55,930 nucleotides of DNA from a candidate division WOR-3 bacterium (lineage in GTDB: Bacteria > Hydrothermota > Tepidihabitantia > SM23-42 > JAOAFX01): assembly GCA_039802205.1 (NCBI GenBank), contig JBDRWD010000002.1, positions 56,016 through 111,945 on the forward strand, read 5' to 3'. Positions within the stretch are counted from its first letter, which is position 1, and each line of letters starts with the position of its first letter. A model generated the notes under the pieces. It was not told where the DNA came from. It saw only the letters and a list, made by a program, of their open reading frames with translations, and did no database searches. A program made the position numbers and the translations under genes. This document shows positions 9,384-19,380 of the stretch, one piece after another.

Positions 9384-9411
9384 TTGCCTTGGTTTATTTT
9401 TTAGATATAAT
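9384..9411 (+). promoter_or_regulatory. ogt promoter, leaderless layout
   Basis: TTGCCT at 9384-9389, a 16-bp spacer and TATAAT at 9406-9411 are followed 6 nt later by ATG 9418. There is no Shine-Dalgarno sequence. The layout matches folP and fur. Confidence 0.75.
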
Positions 9412-9417
9412 TAACTA

Positions 9418-9933
9418 ATGGCAAAAAGAAAGTTATTTTACTATGCAATAAAGACAAAAATTGGCAAGATCTTGATAGTCTGGCAGGTTCAGAATTGTAA
9501 TTCAAAGATTTACTCCATTCTGCTACCGCCATTTACCCTTCGCACAATAAAAGAGCGATACCCCAAGATCCAACCCAAGGTGAATGGAATAATAAAGAAA
9601 GTAGCCAACCAAATAAAACAGTTCACCGCGGGAAAACAGATCCAATTTTCCCTCCAGTTACTAGATCTGACAATTTTAAAAGATTTTCAGAAAAAGGTAT
9701 TATTATTGACTTACCGCATACCCCGCGGTCAGGTGGAAACCTATGGTTCTATTGCGCGCAAATTAGGCATTCTCAGAGGTGCCCGGGCAGTGGGCCAGGC
9801 ACTCGCGCACAATCCCTTCCCTTTAATCATTCCCTGCCATCGGGTGATAAAATCTGATGGTTCACTCGGAGGATTTGGAGGTCGGGTAGGCTTAAAAAGA
9901 AAATTATTATCATTGGAAGGAGTGAAGGTTTAA
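9418..9933 (+). CDS. ogt: Methylated-DNA-[protein]-cysteine S-methyltransferase
   Basis: This suicide repair protein moves alkyl groups from O6-alkylguanine to its own cysteine. The active-site motif IIPCHRV is present (Cys near residue 140), preceded by the DNA-binding helix region (ARKLGILRGARAVGQAL) and followed by GGFGGRVGLKRKLLSLEGV. The 171-residue length fits the Ogt/MGMT class with a degenerate N-terminal domain. It begins at a leaderless-type promoter and is followed 2 nt later by the deacetylase-like gene, so it heads a three-gene operon. Confidence 0.93.
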   Translation: MAKRKLFYYAIKTKIGKILIVWQVQNCNSKIYSILLPPFTLRTIKERYPKIQPKVNGIIKKVANQIKQFTAGKQIQFSLQLLDLTILKDFQKKVLLLTYRIPRGQVETYGSIARKLGILRGARAVGQALAHNPFPLIIPCHRVIKSDGSLGGFGGRVGLKRKLLSLEGVKV

Positions 9934-9935
9934 TT

Positions 9936-10823
9936 ATGAAGTTTGTTTATTCTCCAAATTACTGCGTAGATCTGAAAGGGCATATCTTCCCTACCGAAAA
10001 ATATCGGCTGATTTATGAGACCTTAAAACAAGAAGGGTTTATCACTGATTCCAATCTTTACCATCCTGAGATGCCTGCACTTGAGGATTTAAAAAAAATC
10101 CTTACCCCAGATTACCTTGACGATCTTTTAAACAGCCGTGTTACTTTCCGGACCTGGCGTTCGGAACTACCTGTAGAACCAGAAATAATCAAATGGCAGA
10201 TATTGGGCTGTGGTGGGTCCTACCTTGCCGGCAAACTTGCTCTAAAGAGCGGTGCCTGTTATCATATTGGAGGTGGATTACACCATGCCTTTGCTGATCA
10301 TGCTGAAGGTTTTTGTTATCTCAATGATGTAGCGTTTGCCGCTGTGAAACTGCTTGAGGAAGGTGTGAATAAAATAACCGTGATCGACTGCGATCTACAC
10401 CAGGGTAATGGTACTGCAAAATATTTTCAAAATGAAAACCGAGTTTTCACATTCTCAATTCACCAAGAGCACCTCTATCCCGTAAAAGAAAAATCAGATT
10501 TGGATATTGGGCTGGATTTCAATGTCGGCGATGAGGAATATCTTGAGAAACTGCAATGGGCGCTGGAAAAAATATTTAATGAATTTAAACCTGAGTTTGT
10601 CATCTATCTTGCGGGTGCTGATCCTTATCTCTATGACCAGTTAGGCAATCTAAGACTCACGATTGAAGGGTTGATAAAAAGAGATGAACTCGTTATAAAC
10701 TATGCCTACAAAAATAATTTACCCATGATTGTTGTGTTGGGTGGGGGCTATGCCCAAGAACTCGAGGATACAGTCGAAATCCACTGTAATACTGCCCGGA
10801 TTTTGCATAAAATCTACGGCTGA
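9936..10823 (+). CDS. Histone-deacetylase-family (AcuC/HDAC-like) hydrolase
   Basis: This is a zinc-dependent arginase/deacetylase-fold protein of 295 residues. Diagnostic pieces are IGGGLHHAFADHAEGFCYLND (charge-relay histidines and glycine-rich loop), the metal ligands in VIDCDLHQGNGT, and the later GADPY and VLGGGYA segments. Bacterial members deacetylate acetyl-lysine proteins (AcuC on acetyl-CoA synthetase) or small acetylated amines; the substrate here is unknown. The usual active-site tyrosine motif GGGY is kept. The gene starts 2 nt after ogt and overlaps or abuts the nitroreductase gene. Confidence 0.88.
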   Translation: MKFVYSPNYCVDLKGHIFPTEKYRLIYETLKQEGFITDSNLYHPEMPALEDLKKILTPDYLDDLLNSRVTFRTWRSELPVEPEIIKWQILGCGGSYLAGKLALKSGACYHIGGGLHHAFADHAEGFCYLNDVAFAAVKLLEEGVNKITVIDCDLHQGNGTAKYFQNENRVFTFSIHQEHLYPVKEKSDLDIGLDFNVGDEEYLEKLQWALEKIFNEFKPEFVIYLAGADPYLYDQLGNLRLTIEGLIKRDELVINYAYKNNLPMIVVLGGGYAQELEDTVEIHCNTARILHKIYG

Positions 10824-10834
10824 TGGAGGTTAAT

Positions 10835-11464
10835 ATGATTTTCTTTAGTATGATCCTTTTAAATCTAATAACCAAGGGGGTTGAGATGATTGAACTCCCT
10901 GCACCCCAGTTTACCAATGTCGGGCTGGAGGAGTGTATTAAAAAAAGACGCTCAATAAGAAACTTTGAAGATAAAGAACTCAATCTCCAGCAGATCTCTA
11001 ATTTGTTATGGGCTGCCCAGGGGGTGACCGATTCCATAAAGGAACTACGGGCTGCGCCGAGTGCTGGCGCTACCTATCCTTTAGAAATTTTTGTGGCTAA
11101 AAAAGATGGATTGTTCCGGTATATTCCTCAAGGCCATAAGTTGAAGAGAGAAAGCGCTGAAGATTTAAGAAAAGAACTCGCCCATGCCGCCTGGAACCAG
11201 ATGTTCATTGCCGATGCGGGCTTGGTGATAATCATCACCGCGGTCTACCAGCGTACTGCCAGCCGGTATGGGGAAAGGGCATACCGTTATATCAACAACG
11301 AGGTAGGTCACTGTGCCCAGAATATCCATTTAGAAGCCGTGGCCCTAGGTTTGGGTTCGGTTCCAGTAGGTGCCTTTGATGATGGACGCGTCAAAAAAAT
11401 ACTAAAACTAAAAGACGAAGAACCGCTTTATATCGTTCCGGTCGGTTACCCGAAGATTAAATAG
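10835..11464 (+). CDS. SagB/nitroreductase-family oxidoreductase
   Basis: This is an FMN-dependent nitroreductase-fold protein of the SagB/ThcOx-like group. It has the N-terminal FMN-phosphate motif KKRRSIRNFEDKEL, the PSAGATYPLE loop typical of SagB-type dehydrogenases, and a C-terminal GLGSVPVGAF..VPVGYPK segment. SagB relatives oxidise azolines in peptide natural products. No YcaO or precursor peptide is nearby, so a general redox role is equally likely. I prefer ATG 10835 (GGAGG at 10825-10829) over the ATG at 10823 that overlaps the ribosome site. That start gives a short hydrophobic N-terminus, so membrane attachment or export is possible. ATG 10889 after GGGGG is another option. Confidence 0.82.
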   Translation: MIFFSMILLNLITKGVEMIELPAPQFTNVGLEECIKKRRSIRNFEDKELNLQQISNLLWAAQGVTDSIKELRAAPSAGATYPLEIFVAKKDGLFRYIPQGHKLKRESAEDLRKELAHAAWNQMFIADAGLVIIITAVYQRTASRYGERAYRYINNEVGHCAQNIHLEAVALGLGSVPVGAFDDGRVKKILKLKDEEPLYIVPVGYPKIK

Positions 11465-11471
11465 GAACCGC

Positions 11472-13871
11472 TTATTTCTTAAAAACAACCTCTCCCCTCT
11501 CCATATCTACTTTGATCGTACTGTTTTTGGCAAATTCGCCGGCGATTATCTTTTTTGAAAGTGGGTTTTCAATCAATCGTTGAATCGCCCGACGCAAGGG
11601 TCTTGCACCATATACCGGGTCAAATCCTTCATGGGCGAGAAAATCTTTAACCTTCTCTGTGAATTCAATATTATAGCCAAACTCGGCAACATTCTTACCA
11701 ACCTTTTTCAACTCCCGCTCCACAATCCCTTTTATCTCCTCAAAACCCAATGGTTTAAAAACAATCACTTCATCGATCCGGTTCAAAAATTCAGGCTTGA
11801 CACTCCGCTCTAAAACCCGATAGACTTCTCTCTTGGTTTGTTCATAATCAAATTTACCATTCTTCAAATTTTCAGTAATTATCTCACTCCCTAAATTAGA
11901 GGTCATGATCACAATTGTATTTTTAAAATCCACGGTCCGCCCCTGCCCATCCGTTAAACGGCCATCATCCAATAACTGAAGTAAAACATTAAAGACATCT
12001 GGATGGGCTTTCTCAAATTCATCAAATAATATCACCCGATATGGTCGGCGTCTTACCGCTTCGGTCAATTGTCCACCTTCTTCATAACCCACATAGCCAG
12101 GTGGGGCACCAATCAATCGGGAAACAGTATGTTTTTCCTGATATTCGGTCATGTCAATCCTCACCATGGCATCTTCAGTATCAAAAAGAAATTCGGCAAG
12201 GGCTTTTGCGAGTTCAGTTTTACCTACGCCGGTAGGTCCTAAGAATATGAATGAACCGATCGGCCGTTTAGGATCTTTCAAACCAGCCCGGGAACGCCGG
12301 ATTGCATCACTCACTGCCACCACTGCATCTTCCTGGTCCACCAGTCGTTCATGAATACGTTCTTCCATTTTTAACAACTTATCCATCTCTGATTCCAACA
12401 TTCGGGAGACTGGAATTCCGGTCCAGGAAGAAATGATTTCGGCAATATCCTCTTCAGTCACGCGGTCATCAATCCCTCTTTGTTTCATCCATTCATTTTT
12501 CTTTTTCCGGTATTCTTTTTGGAGTGTCTCGGTTTCATCGCGGAGTTTTGCGGCCAGTTCGTAATTGCGCATTTCTACCGCCCTTTTCCCCTCTTCAGTC
12601 AGTTGCTCCAAACGCTTTTCCATCTCCTTTAATTCCTCAGGCATTGAATATATCTCAATCCGGGCTCGAGCACAGGCCTCATCAATCAGGTCAATCGCCT
12701 TATCCGGAAGATGTCGTTCGGTGAGATAGCGATGGGAAAGTTTCACGGCGGCATTTATTGCCGAATCGTCAATGATCACACCGTGATGGGATTCATAACG
12801 GCTCTTCAGTCCCTGGAGTATTTTGATACTATCCTCAATTGATGGCTCGCCGACATAAACCGGGGCAAAACGTCTCTCCAATGCTGCATCCTTTTCAATA
12901 TGTTTGCGATATTCGTTCAAAGTCGTGGCACCAATGCACTGTAATTCACCCCTTGCCAATGCGGGCTTGAGCATGTTGGAGGCATCTATCGCTCCCTCCG
13001 CAGCCCCGGCTCCAACGATCGTGTGTAATTCATCAATGAATAAAATTATCTCACCTTTACCTTTTCTTATCTCGTCCATTACCGCTTTTAACCGCTCTTC
13101 AAATTCGCCCCGGAATTTAGACCCGGCAACGAGTGCCCCCATATCCAGCGCCAGGATTCTTTTATCTTTTAATATCTCTGGAACATTCTTCTCCACAATA
13201 CGCTGGGCGAGTCCTTCCACAATCGCAGTTTTGCCCACACCAGCTTCGCCGATGAGCACCGGGTTATTTTTGGTTCTTCGGGATAAAATTTGTATCACTC
13301 TTTTTATCTCATTATCACGGCCAATAACTGGGTCTAATTTCCCTTGCTTTGCCAGGGCGGTGATATCCCGGGCGTAGCGCTCGAGTGCCATGTATTTACT
13401 CTCCGCATCCTGGTCAGTAACTCGTTGGGAACCACGGATAATCTGTAATGCCTGATAGATCTTCTCCTTGGTGATCGCGAATTCGCGCAATATCTTAACA
13501 GTCTCCCCTTCGGTCTCTTCGGCGATAGCTAAAAATAAATGCTCGGTTCCCACATACTCATCCTTCATCCGCTGGGCTTCGGCCTGTGCCAAGGAGATCA
13601 ATTTCTTTGTCCGGGGGGTAATATAGATCTGGGCAGTGGCAGCGCCATACACTTTCGGTCTGAAATCCAGTATGGATTCGAGGCGACGCTGAATCACATC
13701 CGGCATGATATCCATCTTTCGCAAGATCTTTGGAACCAGTCCATCTTCTTGTCTTAAAAGCGCCAAAAAAATATGCTCAACATCCAGTTCCTGATGATTA
13801 TACTCATCAAGGATCTCCTGGGCGAGGGCAATCGCTTCTTGGGCTTTTTGTGTAAATCTATCAAATCTCAT
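11472..13871 (-). CDS. clpC: ATP-dependent Clp protease ATPase subunit ClpC
   Basis: ClpC is a hexameric AAA+ unfoldase that feeds substrates to ClpP. Order of parts: a double Clp-N repeat (residues ~1-150); AAA-1 with Walker A GEAGVGKT and Walker [10 protein letters not shown]; a middle region with a UVR motif ([16 protein letters not shown]); AAA-2 with [16 protein letters not shown] and [11 protein letters not shown]; and the D2-small domain. The UVR motif and double N domain distinguish it from ClpA and ClpB. I place the start at ATG 13871 (AAAGGA ribosome site just upstream), giving 799 residues. An upstream TTG at 13886 would place the ribosome site inside the gene. It is 32 nt downstream of the UbiA-family gene and probably co-transcribed. 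No mcsA/mcsB or ctsR is nearby. Confidence 0.95.
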   Translation of the reverse strand: MRFDRFTQKAQEAIALAQEILDEYNHQELDVEHIFLALLRQEDGLVPKILRKMDIMPDVIQRRLESILDFRPKVYGAATAQIYITPRTKKLISLAQAEAQRMKDEYVGTEHLFLAIAEETEGETVKILREFAITKEKIYQALQIIRGSQRVTDQDAESKYMALERYARDITALAKQGKLDPVIGRDNEIKRVIQILSRRTKNNPVLIGEAGVGKTAIVEGLAQRIVEKNVPEILKDKRILALDMGALVAGSKFRGEFEERLKAVMDEIRKGKGEIILFIDELHTIVGAGAAEGAIDASNMLKPALARGELQCIGATTLNEYRKHIEKDAALERRFAPVYVGEPSIEDSIKILQGLKSRYESHHGVIIDDSAINAAVKLSHRYLTERHLPDKAIDLIDEACARARIEIYSMPEELKEMEKRLEQLTEEGKRAVEMRNYELAAKLRDETETLQKEYRKKKNEWMKQRGIDDRVTEEDIAEIISSWTGIPVSRMLESEMDKLLKMEERIHERLVDQEDAVVAVSDAIRRSRAGLKDPKRPIGSFIFLGPTGVGKTELAKALAEFLFDTEDAMVRIDMTEYQEKHTVSRLIGAPPGYVGYEEGGQLTEAVRRRPYRVILFDEFEKAHPDVFNVLLQLLDDGRLTDGQGRTVDFKNTIVIMTSNLGSEIITENLKNGKFDYEQTKREVYRVLERSVKPEFLNRIDEVIVFKPLGFEEIKGIVERELKKVGKNVAEFGYNIEFTEKVKDFLAHEGFDPVYGARPLRRAIQRLIENPLSKKIIAGEFAKNSTIKVDMERGEVVFKK

Positions 13872-13903
13872 ACATCCTTTAGACAAAGATTTTCAAGAAA
13901 TGT

Positions 13904-14773
13904 TTAGAAAGACAAAATTAAAATGCAGGTTCCAATCCAGAGAAGAAAATTGATAATCAGTGGGGGGTCATTTAACAATGCCTGATTGGGGATATCGGCG
14001 CCAGTTTTTTTCTCAATGATATAAAGATAGCGAAACATGCCATAGATAACAAAGGGGATGGTAATAATCAAATTACGGGTGTTAAATTTATGCACTGTCT
14101 CAGGTGCAAGCGTGTAAATACAATATGATACAATACAAGCGGAGATGGTAATATTGATCATGTGGTTCAACATATCTACGGAGTAATGAAATAAAACGCG
14201 CCGGTGGCGGTTGGCTTCAACACCCAGCAGTAACATTTCTGATTTTCTCTTAGCCAAAATGATGAAGAGTGCAATCAAAAAAGTGCAGAGGATTAACCAA
14301 GAAGATATTTCAACATTGATGATTACAGCACCGGCTATAGATCTCAAAACATATCCAATCGCTACCACCAATACATCAAGAATCACCAAAGATTTAAATA
14401 CTAAAGAGTAACCGATGCTCAAACCTATGTAGCATAAGGCAACCCCAAAAAATTTTTGAGTAATCTGGTGGGCGAGATAGAGTGCAACGGTACCGATGAC
14501 AGCGGCGCAGATTAGCGCGGGGATAATCTTTATTTTTCCTGAGGCGATAGGACGGCCTTTCTTGGTTGGTATCTCCCGGTCATACCGGTAATCCAAAAGA
14601 TCATTGATGATATAACCGGTACTACTTAACAAAGAAAAAATTACAAAGCCGGCGCCGGCGGTGAGAACCTTTTCTAAATCATAAAACTCCCTGCTGAAGA
14701 TCACACCGGCAAATAAAAAGATATTTTTCACCCATTGTTCGGGACGGAGCAATTTTGCATAATCTCTGATCAA
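13904..14773 (-). CDS. UbiA-family prenyl-phosphate phosphoribosyltransferase
   Basis: This is an integral membrane UbiA-superfamily enzyme with about eight to nine hydrophobic helices. The first aspartate-rich motif is NDLLDYRYDREIPTKKGRPIASG, whose sequence and tail closely resemble decaprenyl-phosphate 5-phosphoribosyltransferase (DppR synthase, Rv3806c type) rather than quinone prenyltransferases. Such enzymes attach phosphoribose from PRPP to a polyprenyl phosphate and supply arabinose or ribose donors for surface glycans. The downstream epimerase partners (DprE1/E2) are not in the window. The start is a TTG with only a weak ribosome site. A TTGAAA and the same 16-bp geometry upstream lack a recognisable -10 box. 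Confidence 0.78.
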   Translation of the reverse strand: MIRDYAKLLRPEQWVKNIFLFAGVIFSREFYDLEKVLTAGAGFVIFSLLSSTGYIINDLLDYRYDREIPTKKGRPIASGKIKIIPALICAAVIGTVALYLAHQITQKFFGVALCYIGLSIGYSLVFKSLVILDVLVVAIGYVLRSIAGAVIINVEISSWLILCTFLIALFIILAKRKSEMLLLGVEANRHRRVLFHYSVDMLNHMINITISACIVSYCIYTLAPETVHKFNTRNLIITIPFVIYGMFRYLYIIEKKTGADIPNQALLNDPPLIINFLLWIGTCILILSF

Positions 14774-14803
14774 ATCGCTATCTCTTGGATTTCGGCAGAA
14801 TTT

Positions 14804-16168
14804 TCAAAATTCCGTGGCGCTGGTGAATGTGAAATCTTTTATCTTTAACGCCGGCACCACCATTCCACGGGGCATCCGTGCACCGTAACCCGGTTCATCC
14901 GCGATAAAGAAGGTATTCCGGGATATCGCCTCAACTCGATTCAGGGCCTCAAAAATATTTTCCGTAAACCGCAGATTTTTTATCCCATGGATGATTTGCC
15001 CATCTTCAATCAAAAATGTGCCATCACGGGTCATGCCGGTGAAAACCAGTTTATAAGGGTCAATAACATTGGTATAATGGAGTCGGGTGATGAGAATCCC
15101 CTTTTTGGTCGTTTTAATCATCTCTCCTAGAGAACTATCACCCCCCCTCATCACAAGGTGGAGAGGAACTGGACCAAAAGGATTGGGATACATCAGAGCA
15201 TGGCCCGTGCTCTTTTTCTTTGCCATTGCCGCGGTCAAAGAATCATAAACCACGTTCTTTGCTACACCTTTTTCAATCAAGACGAGTCTTCTTTTGGGAA
15301 TACCTTCAAAATCAAAGGGGGTTATAAACCCTTTTCGATAAAATGGGTCATCAACAATCGTTATCCGCTCATCAACGATTTTTGTCGACAGTTTCCCACA
15401 GAGAAACGAACGTTTCTCTTCATAGGCTTTACCATTGAAGGCATAGTAAGCCAGATAACTTATCAAGTCACTTACTGCCAGTGGTTCAAAGATAGTCGTG
15501 TACTTTCCCGGGGTGAGTTCTACCGGATTTCTGGATTTCAATGCCTTTTCAGCCGCAAGTTTTGCCATTTTTTTAAAATCCATATCTATTAAGCTTTTGG
15601 CACCCCCCTGGACATACCCGGTAGAATTTTCTGTAGCCATGACAATATTACAGAAAATATCGCTCCCCTGATCATACGCGAAGACCCCCTGGGAATTACC
15701 AATAGCAATCGTGGTGGTTCCATTGGAAACTGAACCATAACAGGTGAGATTATTCTCCCGAGCTACGCTGATGATCATCTTTACAATCTCTGCTCTTTTA
15801 TCCGGCGACATCTGGGCAGTCTTTTTATCAAAATGGATCAAACGTTTATAGGCAGTGGGTTTAATTGCAGGTAAGGAATCAAAATATGGGTTATCCACCT
15901 GGAAACGGGCAATGGTTTCGGCCCAGTGTAGCGTCTCCTTAATACGCTGGAAATCGATCGAATTTGTGTATGAAGAACCAATCTTTTTGCCCAAAGCGAC
16001 ACGGATATGGACTCCCGTATTTGCTTCCTGAACATTCTGGTGAATATAATTGTTTGCATACCGGGTTAACGCCGAATCAAAATCAAATATCACAATTTCG
16101 GTCTGATCGGCTTTTGATTCTTTTAAAACATAATCAATGATTTTCTTTGCCTGCTTTTTCTCAATCAT
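14804..16168 (-). CDS. TldE/PmbA-type TldD-family protein
   Basis: TldD and TldE (PmbA) form a heterodimeric metalloprotease involved in maturation of microcin B17 and degradation of CcdA. This 454-residue protein has the family N-terminal domain and the C-terminal features YPNPFGPVPLHLVMRGGDSSLGEM and GMTRDGTFLIEDGQI. The HExxxH metal site of TldD is absent, so it belongs to the TldE/PmbA half. No TldD partner is in the window. The start ATG 16168 has a clear AGAGGAG ribosome site and a promoter just upstream. The UbiA gene begins ~31 nt after its stop. Confidence 0.88.
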   Translation of the reverse strand: MIEKKQAKKIIDYVLKESKADQTEIVIFDFDSALTRYANNYIHQNVQEANTGVHIRVALGKKIGSSYTNSIDFQRIKETLHWAETIARFQVDNPYFDSLPAIKPTAYKRLIHFDKKTAQMSPDKRAEIVKMIISVARENNLTCYGSVSNGTTTIAIGNSQGVFAYDQGSDIFCNIVMATENSTGYVQGGAKSLIDMDFKKMAKLAAEKALKSRNPVELTPGKYTTIFEPLAVSDLISYLAYYAFNGKAYEEKRSFLCGKLSTKIVDERITIVDDPFYRKGFITPFDFEGIPKRRLVLIEKGVAKNVVYDSLTAAMAKKKSTGHALMYPNPFGPVPLHLVMRGGDSSLGEMIKTTKKGILITRLHYTNVIDPYKLVFTGMTRDGTFLIEDGQIIHGIKNLRFTENIFEALNRVEAISRNTFFIADEPGYGARMPRGMVVPALKIKDFTFTSATEF

Positions 16169-16186
16169 AGCACTCCTCTTTGGTAG

Positions 16187-16214
16187 ATTTTATATAAAAA
16201 TTTTCCAAAGTCAA
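16187..16214 (-). promoter_or_regulatory. Promoter of the TldE/PmbA gene
   Basis: On the minus strand TTGACT (16214-16209), a 16-bp spacer and TAAAAT (16192-16187) precede a leader of about 12 nt that contains AGAGGAG. The same 16-bp spacing is used here with an ordinary ribosome site. Confidence 0.7.
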
Positions 16215-16307
16215 TATAGCGATTTAAATCAGGAAATAGTCTTACTGTAATGAAAGCTATTTTTTATCTGCGGCCTATGCTTTCGCTAATTTCAAAAATG
16301 AACTCAA

Positions 16308-19300
16308 TTAGAAAATCATACTATGGTAATAGAATCTTTTTTTTGATTCTTTCAAAATCCTCAATTTTTCCAATTCATTACGCACATATAATTCACTACC
16401 CCAGATATATAAAATATTCTCACTGGTAGTAATAATTCTCGGACCCATGGTTAAAATACCGGTTATCTTTCCGTCTTGGAACCCGATTATGGCATAAGTG
16501 TTCATTTCTTTCCAGGGTTCAAGTACCACTAGCACACTTTTATCACCATTCCGAAATCCCACAAATATCCTCCCATCATAATAGGGGAAAAATGCAGTCG
16601 CTTCACTCATCTCATTTATTGTGAAAGTCTTCAAGCTATCCGTTTCAGGATTTAAAATGTAAATATTATTTCCGGTCAATAAAATAATGTCATTGGAATA
16701 TGGATAAATCCCTAACTTGTTGGTAGCAAATCGAAAATCATTGTACATCTTCACGATGCCCTCGCTAAGGTCCCATATCCTCAATTCTCCATCGGCACTG
16801 TTTGAAATGATAAATCTTTTTTTCTTGATTACTATCCCGCAAATTGCCTCCTTGTGGCCAGTCAGGATTTGTGTTATCCCGGAATTTATATCCCATATGA
16901 TTATTCTTCCATCCCTTTCACCGGTAGCAATGAGATTGTTACGGTCAGAAACAATTAGTGAAGGCTGCGCCAAAGTTTCAAAATTGATCAATCTATTCTT
17001 CTTGAAATCCATGGCATTGACCGTATTTTTTTGGTTTATCCAGCAAATGAGCTCATTATGGATGCAAAAATTGGAAATGATTTTTTCTTTGACCTCAATA
17101 AAGTAATTCTGATTGTTTATCCCCATTAGCAGGCCTAAAGTTTCATTTCTATCAGAATACGCAATTATCCCTGGACTATAATAAGCTATCTGCTGTGGCT
17201 TAGTCTTATCCAACTTTATGGTCTGAAGGAGGTGAGGCAGCAATTGGGGATTTTCATTATTAATCCTTGAAAAATGTGTGGTTTCTATTTTAATCGGTTT
17301 TTCTTCAATTGATATTTTGTTGCCAAAAAGGGTCAGAAAATTTTCGCTTTTACTTTTTAACGATTCTTCGGTAGGAAGAACTTTTGTCAACGATTTGGTG
17401 AATTCTCCAATGCGAATGTAATCAGCCCAGGCGCGGACTTTTTTTCTGCCAAAGACCTCTTTTATCTCTTCATTGTTCAAACGCGAACCTACGGAATTAT
17501 CAAGGTTATAAACAAAAACATCCCCATTACGATAAAATTCGGTTTCCTCAATGGGCGGTTTTTCGGTGAAACTTAAACAATCCCTAACCCGCTCTAAAAT
17601 TCCCTCTCGGGTCTCAAGGTTGATTCTCCTTGTGGAATAATTTGTGCGAAAATTTACAATACAATCAAGATAATTGTTTTGATAAAATGTCTTCAGAACC
17701 TGATAAAAATAAAACTCATCCAGCCAACCATCAAGGATAATTAATTTTTTATGAGCATGCTGTTTTATAAAATTAGAAAAAGCTTCCGCTGGTGAAAGTC
17801 TTTTTTCCCCCATCATCTCAAGAGTGTAATATTGAGGGGGCATGAATTCTTTGACAAATTCTTCTCCGATCATTTTGCTGAACATTGTGCGATGAGCCGG
17901 ATTGTCACGCATCAGATAAAGAATGTCATTTTTTGATATATTACCAAAACCATTCTTTAGGGCCTCACAAAAGTAGGTTTTGCCGGTTCCCGAATCGCCA
18001 GTGACAGCGATAACGACGGGTTTTTTGAGACTCATCAGATGATAGATGGTTTCAGAAAGTTCATAAAGACCCACACTGCTTGGCTTGAGGGATAAGATTG
18101 GAGTTGCGGGGATATTAGTAAAATTTACATTTTCAATTATTTCGTAAAAGCCTATTTTTTTGAGACTGTATAGAACTTCCTCAAAGATAATTTTATCATT
18201 TTCATTCAGCAATTCCAATAAGGTCGTGACAATGGATAGATCAACGGCTTCTTCTTTATTCCTTTCTTCGGCACCAATCATCCCTATCGCCCAGGCGAGG
18301 GCAATTTTAATTGATTTTTCGCGGTGGACCCGGTATTTGGTCATTTCCGGAAGAAGTTTTCTTCCTAAAATACCGAGTTTCCCAATGGCCCACAGTGCTT
18401 CCGTTTTTATCTCAAAAACCGGCTGTTGATATCCAGGTGAGACTATCAGATAATCGGGTAATCGGAGAATTCTACTTAAAAATTCAACCATCGGGTAGTA
18501 GCGCACATTGCCTAAGGCATAAATGATGTTTGAGCAGAGATTTGTATTTTCTGGTTTGGTATTTTTTAAAAGATCCATCAGCGTCACCGCACAGCGAGGG
18601 TCTTTTAGAGCTCCTAGCACTGCCACGATTTCAAATTGCAGCCCGGGCAAATCCAAATTAATAGATTCTTTTAGAATTTTTATAAGTGGTCGAACAAATG
18701 ATTTTCCTTGAACTTGCGAATAGCCAATATCAAATTCACTGGGGAAACTCAATAATTCATAAACCTCGCTTATTTCCCTTTTCTTTTCAAGCTTTTCTCT
18801 AAATGAAATCTGCTGGTCGTAAAATTTAATTTCTTCGTTTATAATGGTGGAAATGAAATTAAAAAATTTATTTTCTTTTAATACCCTATGGACCTGGCAA
18901 AAACTTTTATATAATGAATCGTCTTGCAAGAGATTTCTTAATTTTTCCTCAAATTTATTCTTTCTATAAAGATATTCCTGTTGTCTTTGTTTTGTTTTAT
19001 AGTCCCATGGTGGAATGTACTGATTTACATTATTAACATAGCAGTCATATTCAATCAAATCGTAGAGAAGCTCAAAGGTTGCGAGTGTATCTGCAAACTC
19101 TGTAAATCCTAAAACATTTTTGAATTTTAATATTAAATTGGGATAGTCATCATTGCTGGTTATAGTGTTAAAAAGATTAAGAACCTGCTCTTCGTCTCTA
19201 GCAATATTCAATAATTCCCAAATCCGAAACCAGACCTCGCATGAAATTATCTCCCTGAGCGTCCGGGGATTTTTTTGCCAATTTCCATTTTTATCAAGAA

Positions 19301-19379
19301 AATAAAAATCATAACAGTCATAATGTTTTAGTAAAATCTGAATATCATTCGGTATTCTTTCCGAATTTAATGAACCCAA
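16308..19379 (-). CDS. HEAT-repeat / P-loop NTPase / WD40 protein (novel architecture)
   Basis: This 1023-residue protein is not one I recognise as a named family. Residues ~1-220 are helical with no known motif. Residues ~230-410 hold HEAT-like repeats (GALKDPRCAVTLMDLLKN, YALGNVRYYPMVEFLSRIL, WAIGKLGILG). Next comes a P-loop domain with Walker A GDSGTGKT (Lys ~467), of the uridine-kinase/phosphoribulokinase type, and LIILDG as a candidate Walker B. Residues ~690-1010 carry WD40-type repeats (GHKEAICGIVI..DGELRIWDLSEG, RDGRIIIWDINSG). Repeat-NTPase-repeat layouts are typical of STAND-like switch proteins. It starts at TTG one base after the regulator's stop, with no visible ribosome site, so translation is coupled to the two-component genes. 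It is probably their cytoplasmic effector (inference). Confidence 0.75.
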   Translation of the reverse strand: MGSLNSERIPNDIQILLKHYDCYDFYFLDKNGNWQKNPRTLREIISCEVWFRIWELLNIARDEEQVLNLFNTITSNDDYPNLILKFKNVLGFTEFADTLATFELLYDLIEYDCYVNNVNQYIPPWDYKTKQRQQEYLYRKNKFEEKLRNLLQDDSLYKSFCQVHRVLKENKFFNFISTIINEEIKFYDQQISFREKLEKKREISEVYELLSFPSEFDIGYSQVQGKSFVRPLIKILKESINLDLPGLQFEIVAVLGALKDPRCAVTLMDLLKNTKPENTNLCSNIIYALGNVRYYPMVEFLSRILRLPDYLIVSPGYQQPVFEIKTEALWAIGKLGILGRKLLPEMTKYRVHREKSIKIALAWAIGMIGAEERNKEEAVDLSIVTTLLELLNENDKIIFEEVLYSLKKIGFYEIIENVNFTNIPATPILSLKPSSVGLYELSETIYHLMSLKKPVVIAVTGDSGTGKTYFCEALKNGFGNISKNDILYLMRDNPAHRTMFSKMIGEEFVKEFMPPQYYTLEMMGEKRLSPAEAFSNFIKQHAHKKLIILDGWLDEFYFYQVLKTFYQNNYLDCIVNFRTNYSTRRINLETREGILERVRDCLSFTEKPPIEETEFYRNGDVFVYNLDNSVGSRLNNEEIKEVFGRKKVRAWADYIRIGEFTKSLTKVLPTEESLKSKSENFLTLFGNKISIEEKPIKIETTHFSRINNENPQLLPHLLQTIKLDKTKPQQIAYYSPGIIAYSDRNETLGLLMGINNQNYFIEVKEKIISNFCIHNELICWINQKNTVNAMDFKKNRLINFETLAQPSLIVSDRNNLIATGERDGRIIIWDINSGITQILTGHKEAICGIVIKKKRFIISNSADGELRIWDLSEGIVKMYNDFRFATNKLGIYPYSNDIILLTGNNIYILNPETDSLKTFTINEMSEATAFFPYYDGRIFVGFRNGDKSVLVVLEPWKEMNTYAIIGFQDGKITGILTMGPRIITTSENILYIWGSELYVRNELEKLRILKESKKRFYYHSMIF

Positions 19380-19380
19380 T

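Noticed and set aside
10835-11464. SagB-type enzyme as part of a RiPP (thiazole/oxazole) cluster
   Set aside because: No YcaO cyclodehydratase, E1-like partner or precursor peptide is present near the gene.
12904-13377. Long plus-strand frame inside clpC (157 codons)
   Set aside because: It is the antisense shadow of a strongly conserved clpC coding region and has no promoter, ribosome site or recognisable domain.
14730-14815. Leaderless-type promoter for the UbiA-family gene
   Set aside because: TTGAAA and a 16-bp gap are present, but the -10 position reads AGAGAT, which is too far from consensus.
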